Shown piece after piece: positions 24,724 to 35,466 of a DNA stretch of 64,000 bases. This stretch comes from Diorhabda sublineata (taxonomy: Eukaryota > Arthropoda > Insecta > Coleoptera > Chrysomelidae), in the NCBI RefSeq assembly GCF_026230105.1, contig NC_079474.1:42174294-42238293 (forward strand), read 5' to 3'. The notes beneath the pieces were generated by a model that saw nothing but the letters and a program-made list of their open reading frames with translations, was not told the origin of the DNA and did no database searches. A program made the position numbers and the translations under genes. Every line of letters begins with the position of its first letter. Position 1 is the first letter of the stretch.

Positions 24724-26176
24724 TCATCGTCTTATTCTGTTTTGTATTTTAAAACATTGCGTTAAAAGTTTTTTGAATGGAAACATTTTTAGGACTTACT
24801 TAACATCCATAGTATGTATCTATGATTTTATGACATTTTAAGAATTCTGTAGAGGCTTCTCTCATAAATGTTATACAGCTTTTCATTCTTCCTATCATCT
24901 AAACCACCTCAAATAAATTCTATTCAACCTCTTCGGTTTTTACTAATACATTGCGTATCACCTCACTAACTATGGTAATTTTAATACTTATATACGAGGT
25001 GTGACAAACAAATATGGTCAATAAATGTATGTCTATCATGTGTTATTTGGACATTAAGTTTGATTTTAAGTCGAAAAAAGTGCCAACGAATATAACTTAT
25101 TGTTAAAATTTGGTGATAATTTAGTAACATTGAGGACTGTTTACAAGCTGTCCGATATACAAGTAGAAATTAATCTCTTCGAACGAGGAACCTCAAAATG
25201 TGCATAAAGTGAATATAAATGTTTATTCAAACAGTCAAGTAAAATTTAGTTTTGATTCCCGCTTAAAATACTGTCTACAATCGTTTTATTCTTCAGATTA
25301 AGCACTATGCGTTTTCTAGCTTTGTGTTGCTTGTATTCGAAGCATCGATTTGTTAAAATGATAAGGACTGCATTTAGTTTATTACTGCACAATTCTAACG
25401 GTAGAAAATAAGACTGGTTACATATTCTCATCTTTACGAATACCCTGACTTAGAGAGACCCCATCCTACATCTAAGGGTGGGAGATGCAACCCACACTTG
25501 TAATACATTACAAGAATTTGGTACAGTCTGAAAATAAAAACTCTGTTGAAACGGAAACGTTGCGACACTATTAGTTGGCTTAGACGGATATTATAGTTGT
25601 TCAAAAAAGACTTTTTAAAAGATTCTACGTTGGGATAAGAGCCCTATAGTAACTCATTCATCGTACCTCTCAAATAAATTCTGATACTCTTTCTCAAACT
25701 GTAGATTTTCAATTACATTGAATTGATCTATTTTTAAACTATATACTAAAATAGTTATACGTAAATTGTTAGCTTCTATTTTGAATTCTCGAGACATATT
25801 ATTGTCGGCAACGTATTGATTTTTATTTAGATTGTGCCCTTTAAATTGATTGACACGAAAGGCAGGGATATCAAATCAATTTTAATTGAACTAATCAAAA
25901 ATGCGGGTAGGTAACAAACTACTTTCAATAAATGCCGAACCGTATAAAACAGACATTCTATAGAGATGTTATAATATGCTTCAATTAAAATATTCAAATC
26001 GGAAAGTTGCACTTGGTAATTTCATTTATTTGACAGAATATTCATCAAACCACTTGATAATTAGATAAAAAAGATATCAGAACATTAGCAGATATTCTAA
26101 CAGTCTAACAATTATTGATGAGTATAGATTCTGTGGGGATGGATAAGAAATTTCTGATCCAATAGTTGCCCTCACA
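24724..26176. other. AT-rich DNA, nothing firm
   Basis: TATACGAGGTGTGACAAAC at 24994 resembles a mariner terminus, but no transposase relic follows. Frames at 25246-25431 and 25827-26012 (minus) lack motifs. Confidence 0.45.
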
Positions 26177-26207
26177 ATCCTTCAAAGCGGGAAATGCTTT
26201 GAAGGAT
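26177..26207. repeat. 12-bp perfect-stem hairpin
   Basis: ATCCTTCAAAGC, loop GGGAAAT, GCTTTGAAGGAT. Not followed by a T-run; role unknown. Confidence 0.65.
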
Positions 26208-26396
26208 GAATTTCAAGAAGTAAATGTGTAGTCTTCAGCTAGCACTGCAACTAAAGTTTATGAATAATCTGGAACTAGAGGACAAGCTCTAAATGGTGTT
26301 CGACAAAAGTAGCTCTAAACTGGATACACAATAACATAACGGTACGGCTACAATTCTAATTTGGAATTTCTTGAACCGTTGGTGATAATCATCTGA

Positions 26397-26457
26397 AACC
26401 ACTATACCAAACTCACAATTATACTATCTAATACGCGTTTCGATAACCAATTTATCG
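26397..26457 (+). repeat. second copy of the 7.2-kb palindromic module, left half
   Basis: ACCACTATACCAAACTCAC, then AATTATACTATCTAATACGCG and TTTCGATAACCAATTTATC, matches 7173-7233 over about 60 bp with scattered differences. The right arm is missing: CTCAAGAGACT follows instead. Confidence 0.7.
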
Positions 26458-26880
26458 TCTCAAGAGACTATATATTTTGGTAGCTGATCTAAAACATAAA
26501 GAGTTTTCACGACATTTTCAAGGCATTAATCTTACGATTACATACCTTCACAACAAAAATTAGCAGTAAATCATGATGAATTCATTTATATTTTTACTGC
26601 TTTATGCTATTATATTTAGATTGTTGATGAAAAGACTGATTTCAACGTCCTGAATCAAATGGAGTTAATCAGTTTTTCCCCAAAAAACTTATTTACTGAA
26701 TTTTCACAAGTCACAAATATTTGTAAAGTGGTTATAATCTTTTAACTTCTGTAATTTTTAGTGGAATATTTCTATTTCTGGGTTTTGTTTTTATGTATCT
26801 ATCCTTATGTATTTTCTTCTACTTACCTTTGTTTTAACCGAAGAAACAAATATCTATGATCGAAATTCTTTTTTATTGTT
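26458..26880. other. AT-rich DNA, nothing recognised
   Basis: No supported gene or repeat. Confidence 0.5.
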
Positions 26881-27165
26881 ATTGGTTTTCATAATATTCT
26901 CCATAAAGATGAATATAGTTTTCCATTTTAAATAAATATTAGAAGCACGTTTTCCACTGACTCCAAAATATACGTAGAAAAAAAATAGCTGTTTTTGGTT
27001 CCTGTTTAATAGAAAAAAAAAACAAAAGTTAGGTGCCGATTCAGAACTGTATGGTGGAGGGTCAAAAAACCTCTGACAAATATATTTGTGTACATCATTC
27101 GGACTTTTTGTTACTCAAACGCCATTATCGCCACATAACCGTTAATGTCAAATTTAACCGGGATA
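26881..27165 (-). pseudogene. mariner (mellifera-type) transposase relic
   Basis: On the minus strand, INGYVAIMAFE with a stop, then MMYTNIFVRGF, correspond to the ITGHVATVALE and YTTICLPEVF blocks. In another frame PPPYSSESAPNFCFFFY follows, a decayed SPDLAPND box in which the third catalytic Asp is lost. The C-terminus reads SQWKTCF, then LFKMENYIHLYGEYYENQ. The block with the second Asp is deleted. It is the same family as the relics at 2.0, 18.2 and 45 kb. Confidence 0.65.
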
Positions 27166-27824
27166 AATATTTTTTTCTCCACCAAATGATCATGATCATG
27201 TACTACCTTATTGATGTTTTTCATATGAATGTCATTTCATTCATTCCATTGGGATTACACTCTACAATTGACTTTGAATATCTGAGAAACACGTAAATGC
27301 AAATAATTTTGTAAATTCCATCATCAAATAGTTTCACATTATATAAAAAAAATGAGTATTATAAGTCACAAAAATAGTACATTACTCACAAGAGAATAAT
27401 CACAATTAACAGGTGCACATATTTGTAAACATCTTTCTCAAAAAGAATACTCAAACCGGAAATAACCGTTATTTAAAAAAAAAGTACTGGTGGTATTGTG
27501 GGATTTTTGAGTTAACAGTCGTCCATTAACTCCAGTTCGATACCTCATAAAACTTTATCACTATAATTTGTTTAAAAATGTGTGTTTTGGAGACGCTTAT
27601 ATGGTATTTGAATATTTAACCAATTTTCAATCTAACTTGACTGTTCTGTTGGATTTACTCTTTAAATACTTTACTTATTAGAATCGAATTCGAACAGTAT
27701 AGAAAAAACAGAATTTCAAAACGATTTTATTGATTTAAAAAGATTATTTGTACCTATGATGTCCTCCAACTGTGCAAGTGTCATTCTGCCACAAATTCGT
27801 TAAATTTGTACAGTGATAAGCAAG
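27166..27824. other. AT-rich DNA, nothing recognised
   Basis: No supported gene or repeat. Confidence 0.5.
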
Positions 27825-27920
27825 ACTAGTTCGGGTCTTGCAGAAAAAGATTCCACAAGACCAAGACCGAGCAGTGCAAGATTTATACAAGACCAGTATC
27901 TCGTTTTGCAAGATCGAAAA
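27825..27920. repeat. second cluster of CAAGAC words
   Basis: GCAAGACTAGTTCGGGTCTTG is followed by ACAAGACCAAGACCGAGCAG, CAAGACCAGTATCTCG and TTTTGCAAGATCG. It is the inverted relative of the cluster at 23500-23605. Open frames over it on both strands are shadows of the repeat. Confidence 0.4.
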
Positions 27921-29732
27921 TGCAAAATGCATTAAGCGAGTAGATAAGATTGTTGGCGAAATTTCCATATATGTGCACTTCTCACTAAGAAATCAAAATG
28001 TTGATTTAATTGTCCCTGTTAAAATATTATTTCTATAGGATATATAATCATTAATATATATTTTTCTCAAACTTATAATCTATTGAAATTATAGAAAAAT
28101 ACTGACACTAGATAGATAAGACCATATAGCATTTATTCATCACTAAATTTATAGCTCTGCTAGATAGATAATATTTTGAAGGTAATTTGGGAGTCTACTT
28201 GATTGCAATACTTGAAAAATAATTTCATTACGTATTTTCATAATAATTTTGACCCTACGTTTATCATGAACATGACAATCTACTTGCTGGAACCAAATCT
28301 ACTCAAGGAAAATAATTGTGATTGTGAGTGATTTAATTTTGTTCAAATATTTATTTCCCATTCAATTTCTATTAATCCAAAAGTTGCTCCCCAAAATTTC
28401 AGCACAAACGTTAATTTATATTATGTCCTTACAGAAGATGACAAATGTTTACTTTCTTTTCTATTAAAATTAAAAATTCTATTAAAATTTCACAAAATCC
28501 CATCCATATAATATTATTGTTGAAATTATTTTATTGATTACTATCTCTTCTCAAAATATATCAAATATATATATATAATTTTTGTCGTACACGTCCTCGC
28601 ATCTAGATCCAGATTCTAATATATAGGGTTTGCAAAGTGTTTATAAAGGAATTACTTTCTCTTCTAAAATTTTCTCTAGTAATATAAAATCGTAGAAAAT
28701 TGGTTTAAGAAGATGTATGTGAGCCATTAATGAAATTATAATATTTAAAATCAAAAATAACTCAATATTTTATACATTGGTTTTTACGACTTTTTTTAGT
28801 TCAAAACAGAAGATAGACAATCTATTCTTGTTTGTTTTCAAAAAATTACAACTGTTAACTTTTGACGGCAAGTCGTAAAATTTTAACTTCCACGGCATCA
28901 AGGTAAACTTAGTTATATTCTAATCATATTTTGAAAACAAACATGTCAGGAGACGTCATGTTTTTATGGCAATTTAGATTCTTTACTGTCAGTATGTTCA
29001 ATTATAATTATCAGTTTGTCGTTTTGTATAATTTCGAACAGATCATATTGTTCATATTATTACTATATTTCACTCTATTTTACGTGAATATTTTTTTAGA
29101 ATATTCCAAAGGAAATTATTTTCTATGGAATCAGTTACAGTGATTTTTTTTCTTAAGTTTCGGTCGACATTAACTATTCTTTTTTCTTCCTCAAAGTCAT
29201 CACTGTAAGCTCTGCACTGGATTCGCTTGCTAGTTTTTGTTCTTATGGCCTGGGTGCCAACTATTCCATAAGATAGGATACTTTTTATACAGTTCGATAA
29301 ATTCGAGGGTAAATAAGAAGGTAATCATTCCTTAACAAGGATCAATTATCTGAAGAAGAAAATAAAATTGTTTATTTAACGAATACCCTCCAGACAATAT
29401 AGAAAAACATTAAAAATGTATTGTAAATACCGCCGTAATCGTGTCTACTGTGTGAACATATATAAATAAAATTGTAGAATTGAACTTACCTCTAGAAATT
29501 AATGAGAGAAATGAAAACGTGGCATACAACAGATATAACTTCTTCTAAAATAAACTGGCAACTTTGATTTGAACAAGAGGACAAGAATTGTGTATAGTTA
29601 TACTACAAATGTTGGCTCTAACTTCGTTCCAATCTTGGGTATTCCTTAGATGCGTATCGAAAAAAACCGTCTTTCAATGGATAACGTTCCAATGCAATTC
29701 CAATAGGTTGGAAACAAAACATTCGCACTTCG
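27921..29732. other. AT-rich DNA, nothing recognised
   Basis: Frames at 28931-29143 and 29588-29890 (plus, the latter starting with a non-ATG codon) lack motifs. Confidence 0.5.
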
Positions 29733-29770
29733 ACCGCACGATGCGTCCAACATTTGACGCATCGTGTGGT
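29733..29770. repeat. GC-rich hairpin
   Basis: Arms ACCGCACGATGCGTC (29733-29747) and GACGCATCGTGTGGT (29756-29770) pair at 14 of 15 positions, the odd one being a G-T type mismatch, around the loop CAACATTT. The stem is much richer in G and C than its surroundings. Confidence 0.75.
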
Positions 29771-30432
29771 ACCGACTTAATGGTAAAGTACAGACAAACT
29801 AGCGTTATAATTATCTCTATAATTGAGACAGCTAAATGGTTCTCTAAGTATTGCCCCGTCAGTTTGATGGACTGTATTTTTCATTTATAAACCATTTGTG
29901 GTACCACCTTCTCTCAAACTAACAAGCCGCCACTGCCAATGAATAATGCTTCTGTGCAAAGACAATACCGTTCTGTTAACTACCATTGTACAACAGAAAT
30001 TACTTACACACGATTTGCATACATTTAGTTAGTTTCCAATTAATTCGTCAGTGGTTCGCGCCTTTTCTTTATCAACTGATCTGTTCTAAAAACGAAATGA
30101 AACATTATTATTATTACAGTTGTAAGATGCATTCGATAAAATTGTAGTATGTGGAACACACACAGTGAGTGCGATGTTATCATAATAAAATTACTATTCT
30201 CGAACTAGAAATTTGATTTATACTACCCGAGGAAAAAAATCGGATAGATATGAATGTATTTTTTCGTTGCTTGGCTGCCAATATAAAAATCATCTCTCGA
30301 GGCGTTCCCGTTAAATGTAAGCGTATTTATAAAGCAGAAATCTAATATTAAAATTATAGCATTTTTATATTTCACTTTCGAAATTCCTCTTAAAATTGAA
30401 AGCATATTTGAAGGTTATCTCGCAGAAACAAT
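29771..30432. other. AT-rich DNA, nothing recognised
   Basis: No supported gene or repeat. Confidence 0.5.
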
Positions 30433-30435
30433 TAG

Positions 30436-30717
30436 AGGTTTGTTCCAAACTGCTAGTAGGGACCGTCCGAACGGTTATTGGAAGCGTTTATAGATATTTT
30501 CTCCGCAATATCCGGCTATGTACGGTTCTTGTAACAGTACTTGCTATCAACCAAGTATCGAAAAGACCATCCCTGAAACGGTTTGGTTTACAAACGATAT
30601 CTAAGTCGGCTGGAACGCAAAACAGAAACGGAAACCGCCCGGTTGGAACACGTAAACTCTATTGCCCAGAATCGTCATTGTACCAAGGACGGTTTTTTGA
30701 TGAGTTGGAACGAACCT
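30436..30717 (+). mobile_element. MITE copy A of an AGGTTYGTTCC family
   Basis: 282 bp. The left end AGGTTTGTTCCAA and inverted right end AGGTTCGTTCCAA differ at one of 13 positions. Flanking TAG at 30433-30435 and 30718-30720 is the likely 3-bp target duplication. Internal blocks ACGGTTCTTGTAACAGTACT, CAACCAAGTATCGA, ACAAACGATATCTAAGTC and AAGGACGGTTTTTTG are shared with copy B in the same orientation. The 115-codon frame at 30396-30743 crosses both element ends, so it is chance. Confidence 0.8.
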
Positions 30718-30975
30718 TAGGTATAAATGCAGTGGGACAGTGAGACTGTGGGTGGTCCTGAACTGAGCGCCACATATGCCTCCAGATAAGCCCATGGTGT
30801 CCTTGTAGATGTATGATGAATATTTCTAATAACGAAACAAAACATTGTAATGTATAGTCACCTAACGAATTTAGAAACTTGATATATTTCATAACGACTA
30901 GTTTTCCTTTAATTTGCGGTATAAAAATGTACTATATCCATTAACATTTTTAAACATTTACCGATACGTTTCAAT

Positions 30976-31232
30976 AGGTTTGTTCCTGCTAGTCGGGACC
31001 TGCGGAATCTCCGGTTATGCACGGTTCTTGTAACAGTACTTTGCTTTCAACCAAGTATCGATAAGACCGTCCCTGAAACGTTTCACAAACGATATCTAAG
31101 TCCTTTGGAACACAAAACAGAATAGTTCGTATAAAGGTTAGGTTGGACCTAACCGCCCGGTTGGAACACGTAATCTCTATTGCAGAATCGTCACCGTCCA
31201 AGGACGGTTTTTTGGTGGGTTGGAACGAACCT
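30976..31232 (+). mobile_element. MITE copy B of the same family
   Basis: 257 bp, starting AGGTTTGTTCC and ending GGAACGAACCT, flanked by AAT (30973-30975 and 31233-31235). It aligns with copy A along its whole length with indels, including a GTTAGGTTGGACCTAAC palindrome absent from A. Different flanking triplets in A and B argue for two insertions rather than a segmental duplication. No coding capacity. Confidence 0.8.
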
Positions 31233-31534
31233 AATATGTTCCCAATTCGGGAAAAGGGAAAGGATGATAAAGACGATTCTATCCCTTTGTCTTAATTTAA
31301 CCTCTGCAATTTTTTTCATTATTATTTCATCTGAAATATCAAGAAAATATGGGCCTGTTGTGATACCACATTTTTTACTACTTTCGAAAGTGAATGGTTT
31401 GTTTGCTAACGATACCCTCTAAATTAATCCTCTAATATTCATGCTTTTTTATTTCCTTTATTATGAAGAGACCAAAAACTTCCGGAATTGTTGTTCCCTC
31501 TCATTGGCTCACTCCTCCCTCATTTTTTCTCTAG
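31233..31534. other. AT-rich DNA, possible decayed mariner C-terminus
   Basis: Nothing firm. The end of the neighbouring minus-strand mariner relic may extend here but is unreadable. Confidence 0.4.
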
Positions 31535-31790
31535 ATCATCTCAATGTTGCGGAAATAGTGTACTTTCATGGGTAGAAATAAATAATAGTCACACATGATC
31601 AGATCAGGCGAGTGTGGGTTTGGGGCAGCGTAACCATGTTATTTTCAGACAAAAATTGTTCTATAGAAATGGCTTTGTATGCAGGTACATTATCATGGTG
31701 GAGCAACCATTATCCTGTCTGTCACAATTTTTTTCATGACCACTGTTGCGTAATCTTCTTAATATTTCAACTCAACACTCATACACTTGA
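31535..31790 (-). pseudogene. mariner-family transposase relic
   Basis: On the minus strand, EILRRLRNSG is followed after a frameshift by HHDNVPAYKAISIEQFLSEN with the second catalytic Asp. Then NMVTLPQ and, one frame on, PHSPDLIMCDYYLFLPMK give the third Asp box. The two Asp are about 34 residues apart, as in DD34D mariners. It ends at a stop after RNIEMI. Its sequence is distinct from the mellifera-type relics. Confidence 0.65.
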
Positions 31791-32408
31791 GTTTTCCCAT
31801 ATCATGATGTTTGCAAACTATTCAATATAATGGTAGTTTACGTAACAAGTCATGAAAGTGGTCTTTTACTGGACGAGTTGGCAAATTGCAGGGCGAGCCA
31901 CTTTCGGGACGTATTACGTACAATATTGTTTTTAAAACGGGCACTGTTCAATCCATAAACTGATTTCGAAAGAAAATGGAAAATGTATATAGTAGTGAAT
32001 ATAAATTAGGTAGAAATGACTACGTTAATTCATATATTTCCACGAATCTTTTGAAGGTTATAAGAATAGTTGTATAGGTGATATAAAACTTGTTATAGAT
32101 CTTTTAAACAAAGCGAACAACGGTACTTGTGGACCTATGTTTTTCTTGAATAAAGCTGTTTTATAAATGCTTTGGAATCAGGTAAAATAAACTTTTATGA
32201 AACAAACATCGATCACCGAAAGGTACAATAAGTTAATACGTACTCCAAATTACGCTTAAAAACCCATAACATTTCTCACACAGCAGTTATATATTTATAA
32301 AACAATTTGGTAATAAAGAAGTAAACTGTGTGTTACTTGGGTTATTATCCGCATTTATTAAGAGTGGGTACTTCTCATCGTATAAATATGTTGTGTTGAC
32401 TCGAAAGT
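31791..32408. other. AT-rich DNA, nothing recognised
   Basis: No supported gene or repeat. Confidence 0.5.
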
Positions 32409-32650
32409 CACCGTTGGATTTAGGAGGGAGGGCTGAAGTACCAGGCCCCGAGCAGGTAGTGGCCTCGCATGGGCCACGCAAAATACTAAGTTGAACAATT
32501 AATTTATAAGCAATATTGGATCCTTTGCATTTTTCATAAAAATTGTTTGGAAGTATTACGTTTACAAAAGTTCGAATTAATTTTGATTTCTTTAAGTGGG
32601 CCTCGGGTCGAATTTAGCTTAAGGCCCCACTTCTCCTTAATCCGACCCTG
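32409..32650. mobile_element. hAT-like MITE, degenerate
   Basis: The right end, read inverted, is CAGGGTCGGATTAAGGAGAA then GTGGGGCC, a terminus I associate with hAT elements. The left end CACCGTTGGATTTAGGAGGG is a decayed match (12 of the first 16 bases). The flanks CTCGAAAGT and CTCAAAGT fit an 8-bp target duplication with one inserted base. The interior is AT-rich with no coding content, but AGGCCCCGAG near the left is mirrored by CGGGTCG...AAGGCCCC on the right. Confidence 0.5.
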
Positions 32651-32954
32651 CTCAAAGTAGTAAGCAAATAAGACGTTTTGTTGCAATAAATTGTTATCTA
32701 CTCACGGTAAGGAGAGGTAATGGTAGCCTAAAACATTTTCTCATCGTCTTTTATATAAAGTTTTTAATAAAAATTTGGCATATCTTTGATCTGTTCGCAA
32801 AAACCTGTTTGAATACATTTCCCGTCACTCAGTAAGTTTCAAAAATTTGGAAAGTATATAATTTAGCCGGATTCTACATCTCTACATCCAATGTTGTTTT
32901 TGAACCAATTGTTACAGATCAGAATAATTGGACAGAAGAACCACCACTATTATT
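32651..32954. other. AT-rich DNA
   Basis: Nothing recognised. Confidence 0.5.
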
Positions 32955-33160
32955 GTGAAGAGAGTAATTTTTCACGATAACGCATGATCGCGTACTGCAA
33001 GATTAAGGCGGAAACTCTATGATATTTAGGATGGGAAGCTCTCAATCCACCTGCGTATTCTACAGATATTCCCACGTCGGAATTCTCCTTTTTAAAATAT
33101 TTCAATATTGAAGAGTACATCAAAAACGACGAAGATGATATTGTGGTAACGGAATTATGA
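32955..33160 (+). pseudogene. mariner transposase relic beside intact copy 1
   Basis: RVIFHDNA, a stop, SRTARLR, KLYDI, a stop, then in the next frame GWEALNPPAYSTDIPTSEFS and FLKYFNIEEYI. It follows the mariner order HDNARPH...LGWEVLPHPPYSPDLAPSDYHLF. The second Asp survives, while the third Asp box is degraded (SPD to STD, SDY to SEF). It stops 13 bp before the TA into which the intact DD41D copy inserted. Confidence 0.65.
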
Positions 33161-33241
33161 TAAAACAGCAACTACAGGGTGCGGCAGCATAACTTCCTTT
33201 TTTCAAAAGTTAATAAAACTTATTGTATGAATCAGAAAATT

Positions 33242-33247
33242 TTTATT
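33242..33247 (-). promoter_or_regulatory. poly-A signal of transposase copy 1
   Basis: AATAAA on the minus strand, 39 bases after the stop codon and before the 3' terminal repeat. Confidence 0.6.
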
Positions 33248-33285
33248 CGTTTTTTATAATACAGGCACATACATAAAGTTTTGTT

Positions 33286-34362
33286 TTACTGAGTTTTGAA
33301 GATCAAATCAGTTAGGTGACGTCCCCCATTCTCCATACACTGAGTAAACCGATTTCTGGCGTTTGTCATGACTCTTGCCAGCATAGCAGGCGTTATGTTG
33401 GCAATTTCTTCCTGGATGTTCGTCTTCAAATCTTGTAGGGTCCTTGGACGGTTCACATACACACGGGATTTCAAAAAACCCCATAGGAAATAATCACAAG
33501 GGGTCAAATCGGGAGAGCGGGCTGGCCACTCCAAATCGCCCCTAATTGAGATAAGGCGCTCTGGGAAGTGTTCCCTCAAAACAGCCATCGATGTTCTTGA
33601 AGTGTGTGCCGTTGCTCCGTCTTGTTGGAACCAAGTGTCCCCTAAGTCCAACTCATCTAGCCGTGGGAAAAAAAATTCCTGTAACATGTTTACATACCGG
33701 TGCGAATTCACTGTCACTGTGACTTCATTTTCCTCAAAGAACCAGGGACCAATAATTCCACGTGAGTAAATTGCACACCACACTGTGACTTTAGGTGAAT
33801 GCAAAGGCCGTTGATGCAATTGTCGAGGATTGGTATCAGCCCAGTAGCGCATGTTTTGTTTGTTTACGGATCCACACAAATGAAAATGGGCTTCATCACT
33901 AAAAAAAACAATAGCGTCCTCAGGAACGACTTCCAGAAAAACCTCACACGCGTTCCTCCGAGAATTGAAGTCACGTTCAGAAAGTTCCTGCACAATTGCC
34001 ATCTTGTATGGATGAAAATGAAGATCATCATGAAGTATTCTCCTCACAGAACGATCGGAAAGTCCAAGGGCAGACGCATGTTTGCGCGCAGAACGCCGTG
34101 GTGATCGCAACACTGAAGTTCTAACTAACTCAATGTTCTCCGGTGATCTAATGGGCCGAGGGACTCCAGTTCTTCGTCTTGTCACACTTGCAGTTTGTCT
34201 GAACGTAGTGACCCACGTAACAATTGATTTCCGGTCCGGGACAGGGGCCAAGGGGGCTAAATTAAAGCGATTCCGAAAGGCGCGCTGGGTTGCGATCACA
34301 GAACATCCGCTCGAAAAGTAAACCTCAACGGCAAACGCACGCTCCTCACTGTTCCAACGCAT
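33286..34362 (-). CDS. DD41D transposase, copy 1
   Basis: Transposase of the Tc1/mariner superfamily that would bind its own terminal repeats and cut and paste at TA. From the first in-frame ATG at 34362 (A at -3), the protein is 358 residues. A longer frame upstream lacks any ATG and crosses the probable promoter, so I reject it. Residues about 15-60 and 90-120 look like two helix-turn-helix segments (SVIATQRAFR; ASALGLSDRSVRRILHDD). The DDE/D core follows: Asp156 in FFSDEAHFHL, Asp248 in WFQQDGATAHTS, and Asp290 in SPDLTPCDYFLWG. Exactly 41 residues separate the last two, against 34 in classical mariners. It ends DLIFKTQ. Residue 206 is Pro here and Ser in copy 2. No intron, stop or frameshift is present, so it appears functional. 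DD41D families related to rosa/Visitor are known in insects; placement within them is inference. Confidence 0.95.
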   Translation of the reverse strand: MRWNSEERAFAVEVYFSSGCSVIATQRAFRNRFNLAPLAPVPDRKSIVTWVTTFRQTASVTRRRTGVPRPIRSPENIELVRTSVLRSPRRSARKHASALGLSDRSVRRILHDDLHFHPYKMAIVQELSERDFNSRRNACEVFLEVVPEDAIVFFSDEAHFHLCGSVNKQNMRYWADTNPRQLHQRPLHSPKVTVWCAIYSRGIIGPWFFEENEVTVTVNSHRYVNMLQEFFFPRLDELDLGDTWFQQDGATAHTSRTSMAVLREHFPERLISIRGDLEWPARSPDLTPCDYFLWGFLKSRVYVNRPRTLQDLKTNIQEEIANITPAMLARVMTNARNRFTQCMENGGRHLTDLIFKTQ

Positions 34363-34368
34363 GATGGC

Positions 34369-34398
34369 GACTGAACTGTGCCGGGACAAAACTTTATA
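34369..34398 (-). promoter_or_regulatory. core promoter of transposase copy 1
   Basis: TATAAAG (34398-34392) lies 26 bases before the A of TCAGTC (34374-34369), the arthropod initiator consensus. The ATG follows 10 bases after the putative start site. Spacing is slightly short but workable. Confidence 0.6.
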
Positions 34399-34495
34399 GT
34401 CCCCCCTCTCGAACGAGACCACTAGCACTCCGTTACGACATCTACCGACTAAATGGCGAACTTTTTAAAAAAGGAAGTTATGCTGCCGCACCCTG

Positions 34496-35130
34496 TATAT
34501 TCAAATTATTTAGTAGAAAAGGAAATAGAAAACCGAAATTGATTATTACTAATCCTTATATTTTCGTCTATTCAAAGTGCTAAATATCTCTACTTGTTCT
34601 TAATTCTTAGAACCGACGTGAAAGCATGAAAATAAATTTTATTATGCGCAATAACACCTGGTTGTCCTCAGTTATTTTTTTAACCATAATCTTGTTAAAC
34701 ACTTTGCTTCAGTTGCACCTCCTATTTCTTTATCTTTATAACTTCGCTGACATTTCTGTTCATTCATTATCTTTTATATTCGATCTATAATTGTTTACTT
34801 GTTATGCATTACTTTTATTACACAAGGATATAGGCAATTCAATTCATTATGGCACTTTGCTCTTTATACCATAAACGGTTATGGTTTTTACCATTATCTG
34901 TTATTATATCGATAATATCGGTATTTCCGTATATTATACTTATCATAATCATTTTCTACTTATCAGATGATTGAGTTAAGCTTTCATTTTCTGAATTCAG
35001 ACGTTGATAATCCTGTTTATGTATATTTTAATAAAAATTTATTAATCATCGCATACGACGAATCGTAAAATCACAACTTTGGATGTCAAGACGTAATCAC
35101 ACGTTCGTAGGATGTCGTATTTTGTAAATA
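34496..35130. other. AT-rich DNA, nothing recognised
   Basis: No supported gene or repeat. Confidence 0.5.
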
Positions 35131-35466
35131 CAGCTTGACATGATGCAATACAATGTGCAAGAAAAATTATGGCTGCCCCATAAGTAATTCAAACAAATAC
35201 TCGTACCTAACGTCAAATTTTATTTAATATTTTGTTGGCAATAATGATATCTGAAGCTGCCTCGCTTTTGCATTTGGTTTGTACGCAAAAATTAACTCTG
35301 GAATTTCAGCTTGCGCGCATTGAAAATAGCATCAAATCTATAATGTTGCTAATGCAAAGTTTTGTATGAAACAATCAGCTGAACTTGATCTGCGCATGCT
35401 TTTGATCAAGAAATATTGCGTCTTGCATTGCACTGCACGTTGTGTTGCTTAACGTCAAGCGGCCTT
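35131..35466. repeat. possible degenerate MITE
   Basis: CAGCTTGACATGATGCAATACAATGTGC at the left pairs loosely with CGCTTGACGTTAAGCAACACAACGTGC read inverted from the right end. That is about eight mismatches or indels in 28 positions. The segment is less AT-rich than its flanks. No target duplication is clear. Confidence 0.4.

Larger units (their letters stand above)
33175..34495 (-). mobile_element. intact DD41D Tc1/mariner-superfamily transposon, copy 1
   Basis: 1321 bp, flanked by TA (33173-33174 and 34496-34497). Terminal inverted repeats are 37 bp, starting CAGGGTGCGGCAGCATAACT, with one mismatch at position 30 (C versus A) between ends. One gene fills it, with a promoter just inside the 5' end and a poly-A signal before the 3' repeat. 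It is identical to copy 2 except for one C/T difference. The intact frame, matched repeats and near identity indicate very recent transposition. It contains no host sequence. Confidence 0.97.

Noticed and set aside
24994..25100. TACGAGGTGTGACAAAC, like a mariner terminus
   Set aside because: No matching inverted end or transposase relic could be found nearby.
30396..30743. 115-codon open frame
   Set aside because: It runs across both ends of MITE copy A and has no motif.
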